A stretch of 64,000 nt of DNA from contig OX365959.1 in NCBI GenBank assembly GCA_947247005.1, positions 34,926,148 to 34,990,147 on the forward strand. The letters are read 5' to 3'. The translations under genes were made by a program, and so were the position numbers. The notes under the pieces were generated by a model. That model was not told where the DNA came from. It did no database searches and saw only the letters and a program-made list of their open reading frames with translations. Positions 36,401-51,400 of this stretch are shown here, in pieces; position 1 is the stretch's first letter; every line of letters starts with the position of its first letter. This stretch comes from Spisula solida (Eukaryota; Mollusca; Bivalvia; Venerida; Mactridae).

Positions 36401-39400
36401 ATTAATGAAGACTTACCATACATTGTCTATCTACACATCGATTGTATGGACCATCATTTGACCTACATTCAGTTCCATCATCAAATGCAAAACATTTACA
36501 GCCTTGATTTTGACCATGTGGACAGATAGTGCCTTGACACGAACTGCAACCTGTGGAGTAGAGTGTTAGAGAAAATCATATTACAGGACACGTTATTTAT
36601 ATACGTACAACCACTACGATCGAAGTTGATGGGTTGTTTCTTACGAGAGATTGAATATGTAGTCGTTTAATTTTGTTTTATACTTTTGTTTATGAGAGGT
36701 TGGTTGTCACAAAGGGATCGGTCTGGTGAGAGTTGCAGTGTATATGTAATTTATCATATCAGTTAAGTGTCAACTGGTTTCTCGACGTATATGGCAAGTA
36801 AAACAACTGAAATTTCCTCTTAGGCGATAACTGTATAACATATAAATGTTGGTCTGCATTAAACCAAAATGAAATTTCGTCTAAGGCGATAACCGTATCA
36901 AATATAAATGTTGGTTTGCATTTAAAACCAAACTGGAATTTCACCTAAGGCGATAACCGTATAACATACAAATGTTGGTCGGTATTAAAACCAAACTACT
37001 CTTACTCAGTATTTTAAAAAGGATTATATACCAGTGTTTTATCGTAGAAAAAGCCCACTGGCGAGTTCGGATGCATAGTAATTAAATTACTAGTGTGTGG
37101 CACGAGTGATTAAAAGTACGTATCCGAACAAGCGGATGTGCTTATTAAATATAACATAAAGGTACATATTCATTATTTCGATTCTAACGTAGCCAATATT
37201 CCCCATTTCACAACAAAACAAGACATAGTAACCAACGCACTATTTTTTATCTCGGATGCTTATTTTCAGTTAAAGTTATTCAGTCGTAGCTGTGTTTATC
37301 GGTAGTTTTCGCGCATCTTTGTTTCCCTGTGTGTTTATAGCTCAAACTACAGACAGTGTTAGTGTTATTTATCCAAGCACATTATGAATAATGGGAATAC
37401 ATATTTATACCTCTTCTACCATTGCAATGCACATCAACATCAGCTTGGCGTCGTGACTGACATTGTTTATCTCTGTCGTCATTAAATGTTCTCTGTGGAT
37501 CACATGCCTGTTAAAAAAAAGACCAATGGTTACTTCGTTGATACTTTTTTCTTTATAAGACCAAATATACCAAAATTCATAGAAGTTTTAACATCAGAAA
37601 ATCTATCTTTGTATTGATCTATCTTTATCTTAACCCATGCAAAGTGGTACGATAATTAAATTTACCATTCTTACAAACAATTGATGTTTTCACAATTCCT
37701 TTTAGCGAAGCCTCAATCATATAGATCCAAATTATTAATATTGATTTGATTTTTTTAAATTAAAGCAGAGAATACAGAATAACGTGTTATCTATAGTCTC
37801 TGATTAACGTAACCAAATTTAGGTGCCATATTTTATAACATGTTTCAATATGTTGGTGGTTACTTTGCAATTTATAATAAAACGTTCTGTTTTTTGTAGT
37901 TTCTTGGGACCAAAAATCGGAGTTCGATAACTACCGTCCAAAGATATTGATATACAGTAAAATATGTAATAGCAGAGAGTATAGAATAACATGTTATCTA
38001 TAGTCTCTGGTAATAGTGTTAAACGACTGGTATAGTTCATATTTACCCTCATATTACACAGTTTGGCCCGTCTCATACTTCCAACACAATTTTTCCCACC
38101 AAACTGTGGCCTGAAAACAGTCATGATAGTATGTACTTTGGAAAACAACGTAATACTATGACATGCGCCCATAACGAAATAATAGGGATCTGATTATCTA
38201 ATTTTTCACTTCATTGATATTACAAGGATCTATAATAATTATTGTAACCAATTCATTAACAAGCGCACAACGTCACGTTCGTTTATAGATCCGGATACCA
38301 TAACTAAACGGTCTTTTATTTACACTGACGCGCCCACCTTTTAGTTATGGAATTGTCCTCCTTTAAAGTCAACTGTTTAAAATCACCGCATAAAACGCAT
38401 GTTCGTTGTTCGAAAATTGCCCAAAATCTATCATTTACGTATAAATGTAATAATGATCAAACGTTTTGTCATAAAAAGTCAACCTGACACCAACTGGTAA
38501 CTTTATAATGCGTAAACTTTCTTTACTTCCTCGTTAGCTCAGCTATGACCGCCATTTTGAATATAAAATTTATCGCAGGTGCGTGCGAGAGCTGTTTTAG
38601 GAAAATCCGTTATTTGATGAAATACGGTCGAAAATGTCTTAGAATGAAATAAATCATTTAGATATACTTTTACATAAGTAACAAACACGTTATGTTTGCT
38701 ATAAATAATTTAACTCCCATTTGTACTAATAAATATTGCTATTTACGCAGACGACAATCTTGAAAAACCTCAACATTTTACAAAATACATACATCGGATT
38801 ATTGCATACACGTCTTGCAATCTTCACTCCACCGTCACAAGTCCTACTACACTGTGTATACGGAAGCCAGGCTGACCAAGCACCATCTATAGGTGGTACA
38901 CTGTAATTATAGTTCGTCCCAATAGGAACACATTTCCCACTCATACACCACTGTAATAAATGAATTATAAAGAATACTTTATAAACAAAGAATATATGAA
39001 AGACACACCAATTATGTTATGCATGTAGTTTGTTAATAGAACATATGTTGAAGAAATGTATTTTTGTATTAAAGTAGAAGAAATCACAGTCACGAGTTCG
39101 GATACGTAGTAATTAAATCATTTTCATGTGTGAGATTGTTTTGGTTATTGTTGGAAGCACATACTGTCTAGGAGCGCTTTAATATCAAGTAGGATTCAAA
39201 CCATTTGTTAGAAGCTTTGCTAAAGTGGTTAACTTTCAGTTGGCTTGTTAAACGACAATGATTAACAAGACCAAAAGCTTTTGTGAGGTCTGAGAAAATA
39301 TTCCCAATATAAGACTTATCATTAATAGCAGTAATCAGGTCATCAATTTTTGCAGTAAGAGCTGTTTCACAAGAATGGGTTAATCTAAAGCCTGATTGCT

Positions 39401-42400
39401 TATACAGACGTTTGTTGAACACTGACAATGATCGGATACATGCGTTTGTGGTCTTGGATAAAAGTGGCAATATGTAGATGGTCTGTAATTGGTGTAATAA
39501 GATTTCGATCCCTTTTTAAAAATGGGAGAACTTTTTGTCATTTTATTATTCTGGCAATTTTGATGATACTACCAAGATGATTAATTCTAGCTAATGGCTT
39601 TGCAATAACATTTCAACTTATTTGTAATATCCTGGGACCAATGCAATACAGTCAGTTAATTTCGAACCATGTGGTTGTTATAGTTGTGCAATATGTACTC
39701 TTCCGCCACTAGAGGTACACTATATAAGGAACGTTTCACTATTATATATTTTGCTGATGACAAATTGTTTAAATTTTGCTAACTTTCATATACAAGAGTT
39801 TGAGGCGGATCTGACGTTGTTCTAAATATGTTTCGGAAGGATTTGAGTGCTTCTGATATGTCTTCCGGGTTTAGAATTTGATTGCCATTGTCATCATTGA
39901 TGTGGTTGTGTTTTTCTTTACCAGATAGGCTTTTTAGATTTCTCCATACAACGTTGGTCTTTTTCTTGTTTTCATTAATCGTTTTTGAATAGTATGATTA
40001 ATCATAAGGTGACAATGCCCCATCGGGCAATTCAGTGACTTCCTTACTATATTTTACAAGCCCGATCAGGACATTTTGCTCGAAAAATTGCCTGGTCGGG
40101 CCATAAAATAGATGGTCAATTTATACAAACTTTAGTAGAACTGACCTGTGCATAAAGATATTTTACCAAGCGATAATCGGAAAACATATTTCATATTACA
40201 AAAGGCATATCTAAGATCCTAATGTTCAAACTTCCTTTGAATTGTCTAGAATCTGATATATATACTCCTATGTCTTTATAATCTACCAATTTGGCCGGTC
40301 TAAATTCATTGTGTTCACTTGCCCGTTTTGGCAACGTTTAACTACTGGTATTCAATATACATGTATATTTACTGGCTTTATCGGAAAATTTGTGTTGCCA
40401 AAAACGGGATTGTGAACAAAAAACACATACTATCTCAGAATCTAGATCATTTTAAATAATTCTGAATGGTAGGGTTTTAGATCAACCTTTTGCAATCAGG
40501 TTAGTTTCTTTTTAAATGTAGGCGTTTCTATTGACAGATCGAGCAATTCCCTCTATTGTTAATGTGGTTAATAATTATTTTTTAAATTGTTTGAAAAAAT
40601 GTTTCAATACCGATCTGTTGTTGTAGCAATCAGTCCCGTCTACTAATGGAGCACTTGATATGTACTTGAGTTCAGAGTCGGTAAAACCACAAATCATGTT
40701 TTGGCAGACATCCTGAAATCATCAGTAAAAATACAAAAGTTCAGTACAAACACTCCAGAGCAAATAAAAATAAAATAAATATACCAGCTTTATATAGCGC
40801 CTTTTTCATGCGAACACACATTGAAAGGCATTTTACATTTTAGTGTTGCAGCCACTAGGGCGCAGGTGCATCATCTACCAGTGCAGATACAGCATGATCT
40901 GACCAGATAGACAGACCGAGAGAAAGCCCCTGAAGGGAGAGAGTCATTAGATACAGGCATGTCCGGCGCGGCAGAAGTGCGTCAAGGTCTTATTTTGAAT
41001 AGACAGTCTGGTGCTTTAATGTGCCCGGTGTATTGCACAGTACAAACTCTCCAGAACAGCCCTCTTAATAGCAACATCTTCTCTTTAACAACGCCTTCAA
41101 AATTTCTATAAGATGATATTCATTATAAAATTTAACCTCGGTAGAACAGCATTTGCTGCTTCCAAAGGGCATTGCTCTTCAGCGCGGGTACAATATAAAC
41201 CTGCTATAAAATCAAATGTAACATATAATAGTTTTGTATGACTAAATTAACGGAATTACGCAAATCTTATTCATGAACTGCAAAACTGAAAAAAATGTAA
41301 GATATAATAGTTTTGTATGACTAAAATCAAAATCAAATGTAACATATAATAGTTTTGTATGACTAAATTAACGGAATTACGCAAATCTAATTCATGAGCT
41401 GCAAAACTGAAAAAAAATGTAAGATATAATAGTTTTGTATGACTAAAAAAAATCAAATGTAACATATAATAGTTTTGTATGACTAAATTAACGGAATTAC
41501 ACAAATCTTATTCATGAACTGTAAAACTGACAGAGGGGATTCCATAGTTTCGTTTAAAAAGTCGACTTTTTGAGATTAATAATATATTCTCAGTAGATGC
41601 TGCTGTAGACAATGTCGTGGCGATACATGTATGTTAATGGGAACTGTCAGATTTCCAAGTACAGGTAGTTTGTCTGGAAACGTATGTAGCGTCACATATC
41701 AAGACTTTCTAGAATGTCTCAATCAGTCGTTTTTATGCGTGGATCCATAATGTTTTCTCAGAGGGTCTCCTACAAGCATTTGTGTAATTTATGTACGAAA
41801 AGGGACCCGAACATTTTCCACAGAGGGGTCCAGCCAGCATTTATGTAATTTATGTACGAAAAGGACACGAACATTTTCCACAGAGGGGTCCAGTCATCAT
41901 TTATGTAATTTATGTACGAAAAGGGGCCCGACCAGGAATTTTCCGCGGAGGGGCCCAGCCAGCATTCATGTCATTTATGTACAGAAAGGGGCCCGACCAG
42001 GTGTTTTCCACAGAGGGGTCCAACCAGCATTTATGTAATTAATGTACGAAAAGGGACCCGACCAGGTGTTTTCCACAGAGGGGTCCAACTAGCATTTATG
42101 TAATTTATGTACGAAAAGGGACCCGACTAGGTGTTTTCCACAGAGGGGTCCAACCAGCATTGATGTAATTTATGTACGAAAAGAGACCCTACCAGGTGTT
42201 TTTCACAGAGGGGTTCAACCAGCATGTATGTACTAAAAAGGGACCCGATCAGGTGTTTTCCACAGAGGGGTCCAACCAGCATTTATGTAATTTATGTACG
42301 AAAAGGGGGCCGACCAGGCGTTTTCCACAGAGTGGTCTAACAAGCATTTATGTAATTTATCTACGAAAAGGGAACCGGTCAGGTGTTTTCCACACAGGGG

Positions 42401-45400
42401 TCCAATTAGCATTTATGTAATTTATGTACGAAAAGGGACCCGACCACCAGCTATTTTCATCAGAGGATGTCCAACCAGCATATATGAAATTTATGTTCCG
42501 AAAGGAGCCCAACCACCAGGTGTTTTCCCCAGAGGATGTCCAACCAACATTTATGAAATATATATTCAGAACAGGGGCCCGACCACCAGGTATTTTCCAC
42601 ATGGAGGTTCAGTCAGCTTTTCTTCAAAACGGGCTGTCCTGATTGACCAGACTTTTAACCCTGATAAATAAATCAATGTAAATGTATAAATTAACATGTA
42701 CGAGAGTCATTCAATATATTCGTAGACAATCATTCTCAATTCATTATTATTGCGTTTTAACAATAATTTCTTATAACTTTACAAACAGTAACTTATTACC
42801 AACAGTCAATGCAAATTTATCTTCAATAATGCAAACTAGTAACATGTCATCAGCCATTGTATTACCATGGAAACGCGTTACCACCCCGACCGACGTAACG
42901 TGCCTTTTTCATTTGTTCAACTAGTTATAAATTCCGATTTAGTTAATATACATTCCGATGTTTTTGCCAGATTATTTCAATAACGTCAAAATGCCTATTT
43001 TTTATTATCTTTACGCGAGGAAATTCATACGACTTTTGAATTGTGCATGTGGCTTGGAAAAACACAGCATACTCACAAGAGCAGCTACAGAGAGCGGAAT
43101 GAGAACATACAGCATGCAGTAGTCTTGTCTTTAAGTGGCAAAAACCAACTTTTGAAGAGCAGCATGGAATTTAAAACGATGCATGGATGTGCAGATATAC
43201 AAACGTAGTGGCGTTTCACGAAACGTCCGTCGAAATGTACGAGGTGTTTTCATATCCTTTCCGCTACCACGATTTTTTTGGGGTTTATGAGAAATTCATA
43301 TGGTCCCTATACCCCGTCCCTGAGACACTATTGACTTGCAGCACTGATAAAAATTCGATACATCCGGATGCTACACACCTACCTCAAACCGAAAGTAGAA
43401 AAAATGGTCAACATTTCGACTAAAGGTCACCGGAAATGACGATGTGACGGTGACCCTTGCGCGAAAAACTTCTTTTTTTTAAATTTTTTTTTTAGCTTGA
43501 CAGGCCTACTTTTTGGCCCCTTTAGGGCATCGGTCCCCACCCCTTTGTCTAGCCTTATATTCCTCCTATAGAAAAATAAAAACTTGTTGGCGCTAAATGT
43601 TAATGCAATTCCACAGGGAATCGTACCGCAATGGCAGGTAGGACCAGTAATTTCAGTTTTGTAAAATCTACGTTCAAAGCCCTCTTTAAAGGGGTCTAGC
43701 GGGCCCAAAAACCTGTGCACGACCCTGTGCCCGTAATATCCTGTAGTCTGGGATGCCTGTGTACCCATGACAGCGAAATTCCCGAATTTGGGCATTTAGG
43801 TCGAAAACTACGGAAGGCCGAAATGGCCATCCCGGCGAGTCTGCATTAGTACGCTATGGTAGCGGAAAGGATATTAATATACAACCACATTGCCAAGCCT
43901 TAATCGTTAACTTAGACTACATAAGATATTTTGGAAGATATTTTAAATCATATACAATTTGAATGTTTATGTTTATTTCAATGTTAATAACATAATTTCA
44001 TTTCGGGTTACCATTTGAGAATCACCAAAACGTCAATAACGTCGCTGACGTCAGATCATAAATTGCGGTGTGTGGTGGTACCGGTATGGTGATACTTATA
44101 TTTTAGCCATATTTTCTTTAAAAATGCGTTGTTCCACGCGATATTTTCAGCACTTGTGCCGAAAGACTGTAGTTTAACGTGATGTAGTTTGTTTTTCTCT
44201 GTATCATCGGATGTTAAAATGATTAACACAGTCTACGAATTTATTGAATGACCCACGTATTTGTTAAAACTCCAGGGTGTTCCGGGCCCCCGGTCCCTCT
44301 TCTTGAACCTCGCATGATTTCTGAGCTACTGATAAAGACTCTACCATTTAGATACTAGAGATCATACAAAGTATAAATAATGGGATGGAGGCGTAAAAAC
44401 AATCAAGAACACAAATTGTAGAACTGACTCAATATAGCTCGCCGAAGATAACTCTTAAGTCTTATCAATACACAAATATACATAATATAAACAATACACG
44501 GTCGACTGACCACTTGTTATCAGTGTAGATTGAAAGAGTAGATGCAATTAAAGTGAATATGCACAATATTATAAAAAATTCATTTTTGTTTGTGAACAAA
44601 GGCTAGTGTTATCATCGGCGGACTATAATTTACATACTTGTTTAATATTTTGGACAAAGTAAGCAGTCTTGTTGTACGTCAGTTGACATTGCTTATCAGC
44701 TGAATATAAGATTCCTGGTGGAGTAGTGTCTCCCTTGCTCGCCGTGACTCGTGGTCTGTTTCTCAAACACTTCAACGGGTCATTGTGTTGCCTGCAAAGT
44801 ATTTATATTAGGAACGTGAGGTATGGAGTTTCACAAAAAAGTATGTCCTTCAAATACATCAAGTGTTCTTTATTCTTGATGCAGTAATTTGATAGCCGTT
44901 GCAATTTAGTTATAAACTGTACCATTCATACACATAGGAATCAAACATAATACAGTTTCTAATTTTCCTCTATCAATGTACTTGTATATCCGCCATCTTG
45001 AAATCTAGTGTATAGATTGCTTTTTGAAAATAGCCATGTAGAGCTTAATGAGACTTCAACCATAGTCCTAGCCTATTTCTACACTTGTACACTTTTAGCT
45101 GTTTGATTGCCTGTATTTTTATTTTTGCATTAAATCATACAAGTATAATGAGATATGTAACCAGTTGCAGACAAATATATATATATATGAGCCATTTTCT
45201 AGGAAACAGGGCTTAGTGACAAAGCTATGAAGATCGTGATAATATTGTGTTTGAAAGACTTTTGAACAAATCCTGAAAATTTGAGCTAAATGAAGCGTTC
45301 ATTTTCATTCGTGAAAGTATGCTTTTCGAGAAAAGTAGCTATTGTTTTAACTACAATCAACCCATCGTTTTTCTCAACATGGACACTTTTCAGATGGTTA

Positions 45401-48400
45401 CCATAGCAAGGACAGAAGTTATTTTAACATAGTTGATGAGAAAAATAGATGTAAGAGATATTACTATATTATCCAATCATATAAAGTCAAATCAAAGTAT
45501 GTGACTTTTTGTCATTTCAGAGCCTTTCGAAGCCTTATCTCATAGTTTCTATAAAACTCCCACTGAGACCGGTTTTCCTGGAGAAAGGCTCATATATACT
45601 CTACAAAATATCTACCATTCCAGCGTTTATGTTTCAATTCTTTTTTAAGAAATAACCAAGAACAAACAATGTGCATTTTAAACTGCTAATGGCCTTCGGA
45701 TGATCCAGGAAAACAAGACATGATTACTGATAGCAAAGGGCCATAGTTGATTTTGACTAAACAGCATTATGCTCATTCAAACTACCGGTGTCCGATCAGG
45801 GGCTTGTTTATTAGTATACATCAGTACATGCATTGTTGCAAGGTAAATTAATTTGCTGTTCGAAAAATGTCTAACGCAGGTTATAGTTTGAGTCCAACTT
45901 CGGCAAGTTCCAAATTACCAGTACTTCACTTTGTATTTAAATTAGAGCTTATTTCTGTTGCTTGTTTAGTCAATTGTTAACTGCTGTAGTCTACTGCATA
46001 CCATATCACTTATTTCATCAAAAAGATAATATTAAGTCAGACAGGGAAGGCAGCACTGAGCTTGACCAGTCGAGCACAGAAAACATTAAAAACACACAAG
46101 GTACAATGCCCACATGAACCAGTCGAGCACAGAAAACATAAAAACATATAAGGCACAATGCGCAACTAAACAAATTATAATCCTCAAATGTCCAAATTGT
46201 CGAAATTCTAAATTAACCAGTTTCAGCAATCAAATATTTGAAAGCCCAAGCTGAATGACCTAGTTCCAACAGTAAAATGGCTAAAATACCTAGTTTAAGC
46301 TGTCAGAAGTCCTACAACAGAAGAAAAAGCTCAGTGTCAAGGTTACAGCTAAATGATCTAGTTTCAGCAATACATATGAGTCGAATGCCCCAGGTGAGTG
46401 ACCTACTTTGAACAAATAGTAATCCCAGGACATAACACGTTAATGCCCAACACATAACGTATCGAGAAAATGAACTAGTAGGTCATTCAACTTGGGCATT
46501 CGGCTTTTTGATTGCTGAAACTAGTTCATCCAGCCTTTTGGCAGCTGTTACGGATCATTTTCTCGTTTGGTTGTGTGTTGGGTATTGTGGCTTGTATGTT
46601 TTTATGTTCGACTGGTTAAGTTGAGTGTTGCCGTCCCTGTCAGACTTAAAGTTATATTCGTTAACCATTGAAAGCCAAAGTTAAAGCTGCCAAAACAACG
46701 AAAGCCCAAGATCCACCTGCCAAAAAGATGGATGATCTAGTTTCAGCTATAAAAATGACCTATAATAGAGTTAATCGTCACCTACACATAGAATTGCTTC
46801 AATGGAAGCCTATCCTAAAGTATGGAGAGGTTTTATTTTGATTGATATATACGTTGCCATGTCTAATGGTCAAGGTTAAGACAATATTTAATATTATCTG
46901 ATGATGACGAAATAAATTATTTTTTTATATTATATTGCGTTCGACTGAAACAGCCATTCGGTTTTATCCCTGCCTAATTGTCCAATGACCTCCGGCTTCG
47001 AATGAATGACGAAATCAATAACTTATGGTAGACTTTGTTAGGATTATAGATGTAAGAGAACTTTACGTAGCATGTGCGAGGAAAGCCGATGCGCTCACGG
47101 TGGACCATTCAAATGCTTCTTGGCCACTCCAGCCGGCTGCATTCATAATGCCTGTTGTCCCAATGGGGTTGTGTGACATACCAAGCCTAAAATATAAATA
47201 TGTCCTCACAACATTCAATACATATTATGTATGATGATCTCTATTATCGTATCTGCAACCTTGTGGTTGAGGGTCTGCTTTGAGTGCAGGGTACTGTTTT
47301 ATCAAATCACTTACGAAAGACTTAATGTTACGCCCAAATTTAAATTCTTTATAATTCTTTTACAACTGCTAAACGGTGACAGATATGGTTCATTAACTGA
47401 ATCATTATTAGTATTGCACTAATTATTAAAACCAAATTATTCATTTATTATACATATACATATACAACGTATACATGTTATTATCGATGAGTTATTTGTA
47501 TTCTTTTCGGGACTCTGTCTTTTGCATGGATGGCTAGACGTTGCCTCAGCTTCGAGAGATGGCTTTGAATTGTCTCTGCGTTACATTCTTTTTAATTTAA
47601 ATATCAGGGGCAACAAACATACGTACAGATGTCCTATCTCGTGAGCTACTGTAATTCCAATAATCGGTCCCTGATCTTCTACAAGTGCACAGTTCCAATG
47701 ATTCTTGCACATACCCTTAGTATAAGAATATCCATTCACTGCTTCAGATCTCGCCTTGTCTCGAATGTTTATCCTGAAAATTAAACACAAAAACAACACA
47801 TCTAGCGACTTTCTTCTAAGTTATAGAATGGTATGACCCGATGTACAGAAAAAAAATGATTCACGTCTAGTTGTTGTTGATTTTTATTAAGCACTTTAAT
47901 CAACAATGGAAAGAAAATTGTACCAGAGAACATTCTTTTGATAATTTGACAAGCTAGTGTGGTGGCACTCGGTCTTATGTATTGCATTTTTGTGGCTTCA
48001 ATTCTGAATGTTTGACTACCAGTAGGTCGTCGGAGTGTTGCGTTGAGTCGTGTTTTTGTTTCTGTTTACCTGACGGTACCTTTTTGTTCTTCTATATGAT
48101 TTCATTGTCCGATTTATCATCATATTTTAGTAAATACTTTATGAAACAAGTTTAGTCTATGATCAAGTCTGAGAATATAACTGACAACGAATTCACACAC
48201 TCAGCACTTTATTTCATGTCCGGAGTTACATCAGAGGGCTGAGTGCAATCATATTGTGTAACGGGCTTTGATCATGAACGCCAATTTCCGAGAAGTTAGA
48301 CACTTTGATGACCGAAATAAGTAGGATACGAGTAGATGACACTTACCTTGTAAACAATACATTGGCATCAACTGTGCTTGCAAGTTTTTGTTGCCAATTA

Positions 48401-51400
48401 CAGAATACTTTGAGAGTTTCATCGGCATCGGGTTTAAGCTTAGATGCAAAATCCTGGAATATAATAGCTTTGGAATAGAGCGGTCTTGTATCAGAATCCC
48501 TGTCCAGTGTCCAAATAAACCTACCTCCCTTTGGGATTTAAGTAACAACCATTTTTGTTTAAGTCTATTGACCTCTATTTTCAACTCTAAAACGTTTACA
48601 GAATTTCAAACTGTTCATACACACGGATAAGAAACCTGCGTGAAAGTGATAGTGATAATAATGTGTAGGTATAAGTACTTTAAATGATTCATATATACTT
48701 TCAACACATCTTACAACTTCCAATTGTTTTTATTCAGAAACATTATGACAAGCTTATTATACGGAAAATGTACAATAGTTTATTATTACATGTATGTTAC
48801 TTACAGAACAAGAGATGTTTGTAAAAAAACGTATGCCCCATGACAGCCCAATAGTCAGAAATGGTAAAGGTAAATGGTAAAGCAAAGTGTTTTTGAGTTA
48901 TTGGACTAAAACTATTTGAATAGTGAAAAACGGTAAAGGTCCCAGTGACCCTTGACCTTTGACCTACTGACCTCAAACTCAATAGGAGTCATATACTGTT
49001 GATGACCAACCGCCATATAAAGTTTGAAGTTATTGAACGGAAACCAATTTATGCGACAGACAGATAGACCGACCGACATACAGACAGGTACAAAGCAATT
49101 TACCCCCTCATCAAAGATGGGGGTTGGCATAAAAATAAGTTGATGCTACACATATAACTTACGTTAAAGCCCTCGATGATGTGAAATTCGCTGATCACAA
49201 GTTGGACGGTCTGTCCGAGGCTTTTGTGCTTGTATACTTTGTTTGCCTGGAAACGACGCAAATATCATACGTACAACTTTACTCTAGAGCAGCTGGAAAC
49301 GACGCAAAGATCGTATGTACAACTTTATTATAGAGCAGCTTGAAACGACGCAAAGATCGTATGTACAACTTTATGCTAAAGCAGCTTGAAACGACGCAGT
49401 TATCGTATATACAACTTTATTATAGAGCAGCTTGAAACGACGCAAATATCGTATGTACAACTTTATTCTAGAGCAGTTTATTAGTCATACAATTCCAGTT
49501 TGTCATTTATAAGGAGTCTACCAAGGCACATGCTCATTTTTCTGACGCTGGTAGAGCGATAACAATCACAGCATGAAAAAACGGATTTAAGTGCAAATAA
49601 TATTTTATTATATTTACTTTTATTTGGAATTTCACAAAAACGTCAAATTTAAGTCGATTCATTTTCCGAATATTAACTAAATTTAATTTGTACATTTAAT
49701 CGCAAATACATGTAATACTATATTATCTTTCCGTTTATTTGGAATTTCACAAAAACGTCCATATTTAAGTCGATTTATTTTCCGTATATTATCTAAATTT
49801 TATTTATTTATATAATCACAAATAATACTAGTACAGGCATCCAACTAGATTCGCGTTTAGTTTACATGTAGATCTCCAAATTTTATTTCACAAATTTTAA
49901 AATTAGGAGAAGTTCCATAATTGTTTTATTACCTCCCTTGAATAATAATTTAAGTAAAATTTGTATATATCTTTTCCTTGCCGTTAAATATACTTTAAAT
50001 ACAAATTATACCGTTAAGTAGTTTCATAGTGAACATCATGTGTAACATCTTTAAAATTCTACTTCATATTTGCTCATGAACATTGAAATAAGAAGCAGCA
50101 TATATAGCTAACATAAAAACATATGGTTATACTTTATAAATAGCACACAGAATTATTTGTATTGATTGCTGCTCTACTAAAAATCTGCTCTACTACTGAG
50201 CGGTTTGTCATTTGCACAATATGTGCAGAATACATTTTATTAAAAACAAAAAAAGATATTTAATCAACTTTAAATGCAACTTAAATTTCAAATTTAAGTT
50301 AAAATTTAATCGCATTTAAGTTTGCGTTTATATTGCATAAACGTGCATTTAATCCCATTTATATTCTATATTTAATCACATTTAAATGCAACTTAAATGT
50401 GACTTAAACTTCTAGGAATAATTCGACTTAAATGTAGTATTAAACTTAACTTAAATATGGAATTTAAAAGCTACTTTTTTCTGATTAAATGTATTTAAAT
50501 TCCGAATATAATTAAATTTAAGATAAGTTTAATAGTAAATTAAACGTAATATTTCATGCTGTGAATAAGCTTAATATAAGGGAGCGGTGGCCTAGAGGTT
50601 TGGTGCGTGCTTTGGGATTGATAGGTCCCGGGTTTGATCCCCGAATGCGCCACTGCTTAATGTGAGTAATAGTAACACACAATGCTCCACTCGGCGAGGG
50701 TGTGAATTTGTACATGTAAGAGGCGGTGTATGTGCATGTTCGATATTCCTGGGCGCCGTAACTCGATGTTGGCTTCACATAAACCAGGAGAGAATTAGTC
50801 TCTCTAGGAAGCCAATGACCAGTGGAATGTCATGGGATGGCGAATGGCTGTATTACTGAAAGAGGACCTCAAAAACTGGACACACGTAAATCTGAAAGTA
50901 TTAAACGGTTTTCGGCAATACAAATCTGTATAGACACGTGGATCGAATGTGTATAGATTTTCGCCTTTTTGTGGGGAAATACTTACGATGTTAAACGCCA
51001 TATACGCGTAATGCTCTGTTATATCACTACTCCCGTGGTATAACACCATATGTGGATCTATAACAACTCGTGTCTCCACGTATTTCGTCTCTGATTGGTC
51101 AATAATATCCCGCTTTCTTCTGTTGCCATGCGCAACGTGTAATTCAGCCCTGTCTACAAAATCAAGAAGTCAGCTATCACTCTCGACACCCCATTCCTGA
51201 TGGTACCCATGACATCGACGGTATAAGAGATGATTCAGTTTTTGGATTAATACTGAGTGCCAAGGCAGGGAAGTACTACACTGAAGTTTCTCTTCAGGAA
51301 TGATATGGTCAAGGACCCACAACCAGCACCTCCTGAACTGTAGGCGAGGCGGACGCTTTACCAAAACAATATCGATGCGGTATCATAGCCTATGAGTCAC

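Noticed and set aside
41791..42671. Several overlapping open frames (KGPDQVFSTEGSNQH-type) on both strands
   Set aside because: They come from a 65-bp minisatellite read in successive phases.
47025..47234. 69-codon plus-strand frame
   Set aside because: Antisense of ADAMTS exon 10, which carries the end of the zinc motif and the Met-turn.
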